Shown one piece after another: positions 42,583 to 48,867 of a DNA stretch of 64,000 nucleotides (position 1 is its first letter; every line of letters begins with the position of its first letter). The notes beneath the pieces were generated by a model. It worked only from the letters and a program-made list of their open reading frames with translations. It did no database searches and was not told the DNA's origin. Position numbers and translations under genes: made by a program. Source of the stretch: Desulfovibrio fairfieldensis. Lineage in GTDB: Bacteria; Desulfobacterota; Desulfovibrionia; Desulfovibrionales; Desulfovibrionaceae. The stretch spans positions 413,001 to 477,000 of the forward strand of contig NZ_CP014229.1 in the NCBI RefSeq assembly GCF_001553605.1, in the 5' to 3' direction.

Positions 42583-42852
42583 ATGTCCGTAACGCTCCCG
42601 AAGCAAAACCAGAATGAATTGCACCAGATATGCAATAAGCGGAGCATTATCCTCGCTACTCATGTCTCGTTGGCTTTATTGGCGGAATCGGTGAATGTCT
42701 ATAAGGCGACTCTTCTACGCCTTACCCCCGAAAGGAAAGATATTTTATCCATAGAGGGCCGATATGTTCCTTTTGAAACCACAAAAAGTGTTGGTAACTA
42801 TGCGGGTACAAAAGTTTGTAAAAATATTTTTATTAAAAATTTTATTATATAA
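42583..42852 (+). CDS. Small AT-rich hypothetical protein
   Basis: An 89-residue frame with GGGAG six bases before the ATG. Its base composition is clearly more AT-rich than surrounding genes, especially the last 60 bases, which encode KVCKNIFIKNFII. A hydrophobic middle (IILATHVSLALLAES) is the only feature. It could be a real acquired gene, a truncated one, or chance. Confidence 0.4.
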   Translation: MSVTLPKQNQNELHQICNKRSIILATHVSLALLAESVNVYKATLLRLTPERKDILSIEGRYVPFETTKSVGNYAGTKVCKNIFIKNFII

Positions 42853-42892
42853 ATAGCACAACTCAAAGTTGAATCTAACCAAGGAGAAAAGC

Positions 42893-43195
42893 ATGATCCG
42901 GCATATCGTCTGGTGGACGCTTCAGGACGAGGCGGACGGGCATACGGCGGCGGAAAACGCCCGGCGCATCAAAGAGGCCTCGGCCCCGCTCAGCGGCATC
43001 CCCTCGGTGCGTTCCGTGGAGGTTTCCTATGAAATTCAGCCCACGAGCACAGTGCCCGTGCAGGTGGTGCTGCAATCTCTGCATGACGACATGGACGGGC
43101 TGAAGGCCTATGCCGAGCATCCCGTCCATCTGGAGTTCGGCAGGCTGGTCAAGGCCGTCAGCGCCTCGCGCCAGGCGCTGGATTACGCCGTGTAA
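42893..43195 (+). CDS. Dabb-domain (stress-responsive A/B barrel) protein
   Basis: A 100-residue protein starting MIRHIVWWTLQ, the typical Dabb opening with a hydrophobic strand carrying histidine. Later HDDMDGLKAYAEHPVHLEFGRLVK contains the conserved YxxHPxH motif of the family. AAGGAG precedes the chosen ATG by seven bases. Dabb proteins are small dimeric barrels with varied or unknown roles, so no substrate is claimed. Confidence 0.88.
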   Translation: MIRHIVWWTLQDEADGHTAAENARRIKEASAPLSGIPSVRSVEVSYEIQPTSTVPVQVVLQSLHDDMDGLKAYAEHPVHLEFGRLVKAVSASRQALDYAV

Positions 43196-43248
43196 GCCCT
43201 TTTGGACAGATCATTCCATCCCGCCTTTCCCTAACATGGCGGGCACTG

Positions 43249-43377
43249 TAGAGCTTTTTGCGCTTAAAATTATTGTGTAACGGCGAAGCAAATTCGCCTT
43301 GCGATAATTTCGCGGTACGGATTTTCACGGAAAATCCGCACAGAGCGTTGGGATATTTTCAATAGCAAAACGCTCTA
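43249..43377. repeat. Dispersed repeat, family B, copy 2 (inverted)
   Basis: A 129-bp block bounded by TAGAGC (43249) and GCTCTA (43377). Its reverse complement aligns with 20987-21103 (shared GCTCTGTGCGGATTT, CGCAAGG, TTCGCCGTTAC). Internal palindromes GGATTTTC/GAAAATCC and GGCGAA/TTCGCC give it hairpin structure. Confidence 0.65.
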
Positions 43378-43383
43378 ATGCCG

Positions 43384-43415
43384 AAAGCCTCCCGCCTGTA
43401 AAAGCGGGAGGCTTT
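43384..43415 (+). terminator. Intrinsic terminator after the Dabb gene
   Basis: AAAGCCTCCCGC (43384-43395) pairs perfectly with GCGGGAGGCTTT (43404-43415). The T-run is short, and on the minus strand the stem also ends in TTT, so it may act for the FeoB-associated gene too. Confidence 0.75.
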
Positions 43416-43455
43416 GCTGTCCTGTGGGAGTGGAGGAGGTACCCCTGGATAGGGG

Positions 43456-43623
43456 TCAGGGCAGTTTATGGCCGGAGCAGCCGCCCTGGCAGCCGTTTTT
43501 TTTGCCGTCGTTTTCGCAGCCGCAGGAGCACTGTCCTTTACGCAGGCAGCGGTAGAAACGGCGGCCGATGAAAAAAAGCGCGGCAGCCACGCAGATAATG
43601 ATCAGCAGCAATTGCATATCCAT
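43456..43623 (-). CDS. FeoB-associated Cys-rich membrane protein
   Basis: A 55-residue peptide from the ATG at 43623 (AAAGGTG six bases upstream). One membrane helix (LLLIIICVAAALFFIGRRFY) is followed by a Cys-rich tail, CSCGCENDGKKNGCQGGCSG, the pattern of the FeoB-associated Cys-rich membrane protein family linked to ferrous iron uptake. No feoA or feoB is next to it. A longer frame upstream to 43746 would cross the promoter and is rejected. A Fur-box promoter lies about 130 bases upstream. Confidence 0.85.
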   Translation of the reverse strand: MDMQLLLIIICVAAALFFIGRRFYRCLRKGQCSCGCENDGKKNGCQGGCSGHKLP

Positions 43624-43745
43624 GAGTTTCACCTTTGCTTGACGTGCCCGTGCAGGCGTGCCGGGATGCGGAGCCTGCGGAGTCGGGTGGGAACAGACGG
43701 GCAGGAGGGCGGATGTGCAGGACGCCGCCTTTCCGTCATAAGTCA

Positions 43746-43774
43746 AGTATGACCGTTATGAAAATGAATGTCAA
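43746..43774 (-). promoter_or_regulatory. Fur-box promoter of the FeoB-associated gene
   Basis: On the minus strand TTGACA (43774-43769), 17 bases, CATACT (43751-43746). The plus-strand sequence TGAAAATGAATGTCA (43759-43773) matches the reported Desulfovibrio Fur signal TGAAAATNATTTTCA at 13 of 15 positions and covers the -35 box. Confidence 0.65.
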
Positions 43775-43874
43775 GTTCGTTACGGCTCTATAAAAAAAGA
43801 CCCGTAACCGGCAGGGCTGTCCACCATCCGAAGCGGGCTGAGCCGTTCACGCGGTGGATCAGGCCGGGCCGTAT

Positions 43875-44330
43875 TCAGTCCTTGCTTTCAGCGGCGCGGC
43901 AGTCCGCGCACAGGCCATAGAGATTATGCACATGGCCGTTCAGGCTGAACCCGTGCTTTTCCGCCAGTTCGCGCTGCAGTTTTTCAATGCGCTGATCGCA
44001 GATTTCCACGATTTTGCCGCAGGAGAGGCAGACAATGTGGTCGTGGTGGCTGTCGGGCCGGGCCACTTCATAGCGGGTGATGCCGTCGCTGAAATGGATT
44101 TCCGTGGCCAGCCCGGCGTCGCAGAGCAACTTGAGCGTACGGTAGACCGTGGTCTGTCCGATGCCCGGATCGCGCCTCAGAATATATTGATAGAACTCTT
44201 CCAGCGAATGGTGGCCGGGGAGTTCAAAAAACGCTTCGGCAATGACGCGTCGCTGGGATGTGGTGTTCAGCCCCTTGCGGCTCATGAAGTCCAGGAAGTC
44301 CGCCAGGGACGCGTTGTTTTGTTTGGACAT
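43875..44330 (-). CDS. fur: Fur family transcriptional regulator
   Basis: A 151-residue metalloregulator. The N-terminal winged helix has GLNTTSQRRVIAEAFF and GIGQTTVYRTLKLL, and the C-terminal dimer domain has the regulatory metal set HHDHIVCLSCGKIVEICD and a second CxxC (CADC) forming the structural zinc site. The start at 44330 has GGGGG six bases upstream. It is near two Fur-box promoters but is transcribed alone. Whether it is Fur, Zur or PerR cannot be proven from sequence; Fur is favoured by the sites nearby. Confidence 0.85.
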   Translation of the reverse strand: MSKQNNASLADFLDFMSRKGLNTTSQRRVIAEAFFELPGHHSLEEFYQYILRRDPGIGQTTVYRTLKLLCDAGLATEIHFSDGITRYEVARPDSHHDHIVCLSCGKIVEICDQRIEKLQRELAEKHGFSLNGHVHNLYGLCADCRAAESKD

Positions 44331-44757
44331 AACCAACCCCCATAGTCTTTTAGCACGGGGTATGCCTTTCTGCCAAGTGGCCCGCGCGGTCGGATCGGGC
44401 CGCCTTTGCTCCGGCGGCTTGACAGAAGATATACGCCTGGATAGAGCAATTCACGCTTGAAATGAGTGAATTGCTCCGGCGGCCGCGTGAGCGGACACCG
44501 CGCCCAACCGCAAGGAAGCGGCCGGAGGCGTCCCCGCCCGCCCAAAAGGGCTTGCGGGCAGGGACGGCAGTGATAAACCACGTGCCATCGGTATCCGTAC
44601 GGCTCGAAGACTCGCCAGCGGCTGCCGCTTCCGCCGTCCGCGCCAATGGCGAAGGTTGTCCAGCCCGCGCCGCCTCTCTGAAAACCGGCGGCGCACGGCG
44701 TCTCCCGCGCTTTCCCGTGCGGAATGCGGGAATGCCCGAGCGTCAAGGAGTTCCGCC
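44331..44757. other. Intergenic region with family D repeats
   Basis: About 430 bases between fur (minus) and an EamA exporter (plus). It holds the GAGC hairpin at 44444-44476 and the block GGCTCGAAGACTCGC (44601-44615), shared with 12255-12269. CCCGCCC...GGGCGGG-type inverted blocks also occur. Short frames here have no coding character. The promoter for the EamA gene is not obvious. Confidence 0.5.
44444..44476. repeat. GAGC hairpin repeat
   Basis: GAGCAATTCAC (44444-44454) and GTGAATTGCTC (44466-44476) form a perfect 11-bp stem around GCTTGAAATGA. The TAGAGC-N-TT-CAC-TTGAAAT pattern recurs at many intergenic sites in this window. Confidence 0.7.
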
Positions 44758-45669
44758 GTGCGCCTTTCCCCTCTGAGTCTGAAAATTCTGCTCAACCTCT
44801 TTCTGGTTTATATTTCCTGGGGTTCCACCTATATCGGCTTTGAATTCACCCTGGAAGTGCTGGGACCTTTTCTGGCCTGCGGTTCGCGCATGTTTCTGGC
44901 CGGGATGCTGCTCTGCGCGGCCATCGCCTGCACGGGCCGCTGGCAACGCCCCTCGCGCGCCGACTGGCGGCACGCCTGCTGGCTTGCCGTGTTCATGGTC
45001 TTGATGGCCAGCGGCTTTCTGGGCAAGGGGCAGGAGTACATTTCTTCCGGCGTGGCCGCCGTGGTTACCGGTTCCACGCCTATTTCCATGCTGGTGGGAG
45101 CCTGGCTGTTCGGCGGCGAGCAGCGCCCTTCGGCCATGCAGTGGCTGGGACTGGCCGGTGGCCTGTGCGGCCTGGCTCTGCTGGGCTTCAGCCAGGCCGG
45201 TTCCGGCGCGGAGCAGAGCAGCCTGGGCGGCATTTTCTGGGTTTTCGGGGCTACCTTGGGCTGGGTGACCGGTTCTCTGCTGACACGGCGTTTTCCCCTG
45301 TCCACCCGGCTTTCGGCCTTGCAGTCCTGCGGCCTGCTGCTGCTTATCGGCGGCCTGGAAAGCCTGCTGCTGGGCTTTGCCTGCGGCGAGGCGGCCATGA
45401 CCCGTTGGGAAAACCTGCGGCCCGAAGTTGTGCTGGCCTTCGCCTGGATGACCATCGGCGGCTCCATCATCGCCTATTCCAGCTATTTCTGGCTGCTGGC
45501 CCATGTTTCCATCGCCACTGCCGTCTCCTATGAGTATGTGGTGCCGGTCATCGGCATTTTTCTCGGCTGGTGGCTGGGCGGAGAAACTATTTCAGGCCGT
45601 ATGATCCTGGCCTGTTGCCTGACAGTGGGCTCGGTTTTTTTCGTGCTTTGGCACAAGCATAATAAATAG
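44758..45669 (+). CDS. EamA family (DMT) transporter
   Basis: A 303-residue inner-membrane exporter with about ten helices formed by two EamA repeats. The opening LLNLFLVYISWGSTYIGFEFTLE and GKGQEYISSGVAAVVTGSTPISMLVGAWLF are characteristic of the YedA-like branch. The GTG at 44758 is chosen because AAGGAG lies seven bases upstream; an earlier in-frame ATG lies in repeat DNA. Members export amino acids or other metabolites; the substrate here is unknown. Confidence 0.87.
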   Translation: MRLSPLSLKILLNLFLVYISWGSTYIGFEFTLEVLGPFLACGSRMFLAGMLLCAAIACTGRWQRPSRADWRHACWLAVFMVLMASGFLGKGQEYISSGVAAVVTGSTPISMLVGAWLFGGEQRPSAMQWLGLAGGLCGLALLGFSQAGSGAEQSSLGGIFWVFGATLGWVTGSLLTRRFPLSTRLSALQSCGLLLLIGGLESLLLGFACGEAAMTRWENLRPEVVLAFAWMTIGGSIIAYSSYFWLLAHVSIATAVSYEYVVPVIGIFLGWWLGGETISGRMILACCLTVGSVFFVLWHKHNK

Positions 45670-45838
45670 AATATGTTCAGATTGAAAATGGGCAACTGCC
45701 CCGCGACCGTGAGAGAGGGCGGCTGCTCCCGGCCCCGCGGAAACCGCATTTTTTCGCGGGATTTCCCCGAGTATTTCGCGTCTTGCCGGTGGAAAGCGTC
45801 CGGTGTACAATTCTTTCAGTTCTGACCCGGCTGAAGGC

Positions 45839-45875
45839 TTGACAAAGCTAATAAGAAATGAATATCATTTTCATT
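45839..45875 (+). promoter_or_regulatory. Fur-box promoter of ahpC
   Basis: TTGACA (45839-45844), 18 bases, TATCAT (45863-45868). The -10 box is covered by AATGAATATCATTTTCATT (45857-45875), a nearly perfect 9-1-9 palindrome that matches the Desulfovibrio Fur signal WTGAAAATNATTTTCAW at all but one or two positions. PerR binding is an alternative, since the gene is a peroxidase. Confidence 0.7.
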
Positions 45876-45955
45876 AAATCAAGGGGCCGAGTTCAGAAGT
45901 CCTCAACAACGGGAGCGAGCCGCGCTTCTTCACTATAAGGATAAAGGAAAGTATC

Positions 45956-46522
45956 ATGGAAAGTCTGATTAATAAGAAAGTGGAACCCTTCACCGTCCAG
46001 GCCTTTCACAACGGCGAGTTGAAGGATGTCAGCGATACGGATCTGCAGGGGCATTGGTCGGTCATTTTCTTCTATCCGGCGGACTTCACTTTTGTCTGCC
46101 CCACGGAACTGGAAGACCTTTCCGACCATTACGACCAGTTCCGGAAACTGAATTGCGAAATTTACTCCGTGTCCACGGACAGTGCCTATGTGCACAAAGC
46201 CTGGGCCGACGCCTCCAAAAGCATCGCCAAGATCCGCTATCCCATGCTTTCGGACAGCGCCACCTGGCTTTCCCGCTTTTTCGGGGTTTACATTGAAGAG
46301 ACAGGCCAGGCCCTGCGCGGCACTTTCATCATCAACCCCCAGGGCGAAATCAAAGCCTATGAGGTGCATGACCTGGGCATCGGCCGCAATGCCGACGAAC
46401 TGGTGCGCAAGCTGGAAGCCGCGCAATTCGTCGCCGAGCACGGCGACCAGGTCTGCCCGGCCAAGTGGAAGCCCGGCGCGGCGACCTTGAAGCCCGGTCT
46501 GGATCTGGTGGGCAAACTGTAG
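45956..46522 (+). CDS. ahpC: Peroxiredoxin AhpC
   Basis: A 188-residue typical 2-Cys peroxiredoxin that reduces hydrogen peroxide and organic hydroperoxides. The peroxidatic cysteine is Cys48 in FTFVCPTEL and the resolving cysteine is Cys167 in QVCPAKW; the PADFTFVCPTE block is diagnostic. Length matches AhpC. AAAGGA lies eight bases before the ATG. No ahpF follows, so the electron donor must be encoded elsewhere. The promoter carries a Fur-type box. Confidence 0.95.
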   Translation: MESLINKKVEPFTVQAFHNGELKDVSDTDLQGHWSVIFFYPADFTFVCPTELEDLSDHYDQFRKLNCEIYSVSTDSAYVHKAWADASKSIAKIRYPMLSDSATWLSRFFGVYIEETGQALRGTFIINPQGEIKAYEVHDLGIGRNADELVRKLEAAQFVAEHGDQVCPAKWKPGAATLKPGLDLVGKL

Positions 46523-46660
46523 GCGGCAGACGCGCCTTTTTGTCGCTGGCGGCGTTAAACCGCGCGGCCCGGTTTGGTCACGTAGTAAGCTGCGTTCCCG
46601 CGCCGGGCCGCTTGTTTGCCTTGACGGCGAGCAAAAAATCACGCCTGCCGGATGCATGGT

Positions 46661-46708
46661 GTAACGAAAAAGCCCGGCGTGAGAGATCACGCCGGGCTTT
46701 TTCGTTAC
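46661..46708. terminator. Perfect 22-bp bidirectional terminator after ahpC
   Basis: GTAACGAAAAAGCCCGGCGTGA (46661-46682) pairs perfectly with the reverse complement at 46687-46708, with TTTTT following the GC stem on both strands. Confidence 0.92.
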
Positions 46709-46731
46709 TCATTAATCATTTTGCTCAGCTT

Positions 46732-46998
46732 AGGGCATGTTGACACTACATTCTTTTGCCCGCTGGCTTTGTCGAACTTCGCCTTTTATTCCAGTCGCGC
46801 CAGCCGTTCACAGCTCTGCTGTGTTACGGATAGCGACAGTGATTTCGATGAGAGGAGTTTTGTGTAACTCATTGCTGTCCTCATCCGTAGCTTCCTTCGT
46901 CGCAACGGCTGAAGCGAGTACCAGAAGAGTACACTCCTTTCATAAAAGGCTTGTTCTCCTTGCCGGCAAACAAAATCCCAGTAGTATCAACAGGCCCT
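46732..46998. repeat. Long-hairpin element, family A, enlarged copy
   Basis: Ends AGGGCATGTTGACACTAC and GTAGTATCAACAGGCCCT are inverted repeats 267 bp apart. The right half contains GTACCAGAAGAGTACACTCC and the AAAGGCTTGTTCTCCTTG block seen in the 62752 copy. About 120 extra bases in the left half (near 46760-46890) distinguish it from the 146-bp copies. It is followed by a GAGC motif. Confidence 0.75.
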
Positions 46999-47121
46999 GG
47001 AGCAATTTCACTTTAAAATTGCCCGCCACGAAGGCGTAAGTGCAATTTATTCGCGCTGTTAAGCGCCGAAGTGAGAGTCTTTAAAGGTTAAGAATGTAGA
47101 TTCTTAACGTGAATCCGCTCT
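46999..47121. repeat. Family D repeat, copy 3
   Basis: Bounded by GGAGCAATTTCAC on the left and CCGCTCTA on the right. It contains GTGCAATTTATTCGCGCTGTT, which matches the reverse complement of 12280-12310, and an inverted pair TTAAGAATG/ATTCTTAA. No gene. Confidence 0.5.
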
Positions 47122-47267
47122 AGGAGCTGTTTCTAAATAAGTATTTTCGTTCTCTGCCAAGGAAGGCGAGTCCTGGGCGAAGGGAGTATATTCAAATATA
47201 TCCGACCTTCGCACGGGGCGAGCCTAACGCAGGCAGAGGGCGAAAGGACAATTTAGAAATAGCTCCT
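47122..47267. repeat. Long-hairpin element, family A, copy next to thiC
   Basis: Ends AGGAGCTGTTTCTAAATAAG and ATTTAGAAATAGCTCCT pair; the body folds as one hairpin around GGGAGTATATTCAAATATATCC. The interior aligns with 8681-8826 nearly base for base while the outer stem is different yet still self-complementary. It ends at the thiC stop and may serve as its transcript end. Confidence 0.78.
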
Positions 47268-48546
47268 AATGGCCGCGCAGCATCTTCACCGAGCAGAACT
47301 TCCCGCACATGGCGCAGACTTCCTCGCTCTTGTGGGCCTCGCGGCGTTTGGCGAGCTGGTCCGGGTCCAGGGCCGCCCTGGACATGCCTTCCCAGTCCAG
47401 AGCCTTGCGGGCCGCGTTCATGGCGGCTTCGCGTTCGACGGCCCTGGGGCGGCCCAGGGCCACTTCGCCCACATGGGCGGCCACGCGCGAGGCCATCACC
47501 CCGGCGCGCACGTCGTCCACGTCCGGCAGCGTCAAATGCTCGGCCGGGGTCAGATAGCAGAGAAAGTCCACACCGGCTTCCACGCCCAGAGCGCCGCCGA
47601 TGGCCCCGGCGATGTGGTCATAGCCGGGCGCGCTGTCGCAGCACAGCGGCCCCAGCACATAGAGGGGCGCGTTGTTGGTCAGGCGCTTGATGCCCTGGAT
47701 CTGGGTGCGCACCTGGTTCAGCGGCACGTGGCCCGGACCTTCGATCATGCACTGCACGCCCTTTTCCAAGGCGTATTTGGCGAGTTGCCCCAGGTTGATC
47801 ACTTCTTCCCACTGGGCGGCGTCGCCGGCGTCCACGCCCGCGCCGGGGCGCAGGCCGTCGCCCAGGGACAGTGTGACGTTGTAGGGCAGGCAGATGTCCA
47901 GCAGGCGGTCGAAATATTCCAGCAGCGGATTTTCACGGCCATTTTCCAGCATCCAGCGGGCCAGCATGGAGCCGCCGCGCGAAACAATGCCCAGCACACG
48001 GTTGTCCTTGACGGCCAGTTCCGCGCCGCGCCGGGAAAGTCCGCAGTGCACGGTGACGAAATCCACGCCCTGGCGGGCCTGTTTTTCGATCTCAGCGAAC
48101 AGGTCGTCCGGCTTCATGCTGCTGATGTCGCGCTCGGCGTCCAGAATCTGCTGGCCCACGGCATACATGGGCACCGTGCCCAGGGGCAGGGGGCAGGCCT
48201 TGAGCATGCCCGCGCGGATGGCGTCCAGGTCTCCGGCAATGGACAGGTCCATGACCGTGTCGGCCCCGGCGTCCAGGGCGGCTTTGATTTTGCGGTTTTC
48301 GGTTTCCGGGCAGTTGCAGAGCGGCGACGTGCCGAGGTTGGCGTTGACCTTGATCCGGGAGGGCTGGCCCACCAGGATGGGCCTGAGTCCCTCATGGGCC
48401 GGGTTGCCCAGAAGCACCATGCTGCCCTCTTCCAGGGCGCTGGTGATGGCTTCGGGGGCCAGGCCCTCCTCCTGGGCCAGGGCGGCCAAATGCCGGTCGA
48501 GCAGGCCGCGCAGGGCGGCGTTTTTCGAGCAGAGCGAAGATGACAT
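47266..48546 (-). CDS. thiC: Phosphomethylpyrimidine synthase ThiC
   Basis: A 426-residue radical SAM enzyme that makes the thiamine pyrimidine HMP-P from aminoimidazole ribotide. Seen: KVNANLGTSPL, TVPMYAVGQQ, DFVTVHCGLSRRGAEL, MIEGPGHVPLNQV and the C-terminal [4Fe-4S] motif CAMCGKFCSVK. The ATG at 48546 has GAGG six bases upstream; an upstream in-frame extension would overlap the riboswitch platform. Length matches the shorter anaerobic-type ThiC. A TPP riboswitch lies 72 bases upstream. Confidence 0.95.
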   Translation of the reverse strand: MSSSLCSKNAALRGLLDRHLAALAQEEGLAPEAITSALEEGSMVLLGNPAHEGLRPILVGQPSRIKVNANLGTSPLCNCPETENRKIKAALDAGADTVMDLSIAGDLDAIRAGMLKACPLPLGTVPMYAVGQQILDAERDISSMKPDDLFAEIEKQARQGVDFVTVHCGLSRRGAELAVKDNRVLGIVSRGGSMLARWMLENGRENPLLEYFDRLLDICLPYNVTLSLGDGLRPGAGVDAGDAAQWEEVINLGQLAKYALEKGVQCMIEGPGHVPLNQVRTQIQGIKRLTNNAPLYVLGPLCCDSAPGYDHIAGAIGGALGVEAGVDFLCYLTPAEHLTLPDVDDVRAGVMASRVAAHVGEVALGRPRAVEREAAMNAARKALDWEGMSRAALDPDQLAKRREAHKSEEVCAMCGKFCSVKMLRGH

Positions 48547-48576
48547 GAGTGCCTCGCGGGTTGCGACGCAGGGCGC

Positions 48577-48617
48577 AAAAAAAGCCACAACCTGCGGGGA
48601 AAGCGGGTGCGGCTGCA
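48577..48617 (-). terminator. Possible expression platform of the thiC riboswitch
   Basis: Downstream of the aptamer a weak stem (CCGCACC with GGTTGTGG) is followed by seven T (48583-48577 on the minus strand), compatible with a transcription terminator formed when TPP binds. The stem has a bulge and a G-T pair. Confidence 0.4.
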
Positions 48618-48728
48618 GCTTCCCTCCGGCAGTGCGAACTGCGTCAGGTTCACAGGGTCTGGGGCTGATTCCCCACTCTCAGCCGCCCTGGACGTGTTTT
48701 CGCAAAACACATCCCGCGCGGCTCCCCT
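48618..48728 (-). ncRNA. TPP riboswitch (THI element)
   Basis: On the minus strand: GGGGAGCC at the 5' end, GGCTGAGAGTGGGG, the conserved ACCCTGTGAACCTGA, and CGGAGGGAAGC at the 3' end, with an optional P3a hairpin (GTGTTTTGCGAAAACAC). This is the standard THI box. It precedes thiC and should lower its expression when thiamine pyrophosphate is abundant. Confidence 0.95.
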
Positions 48729-48867
48729 AGCTCCCGTCATCTATAGCTTGGCCCCGTGGCGCTGTAAAGGACTTTGTGCGCGTGCTCAACGGGCCGCGCC
48801 GCCTGCCGTTGGCCGAGGATCGTTGCCCGCAGGGGGGCTTGCGCCCCGCCTCCCCTCGGCGAAAGGC

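Noticed and set aside
46732..47267. A pair of insertion sequences between ahpC and thiC
   Set aside because: The elements have inverted ends, but neither holds a transposase frame and no direct target duplication could be seen.
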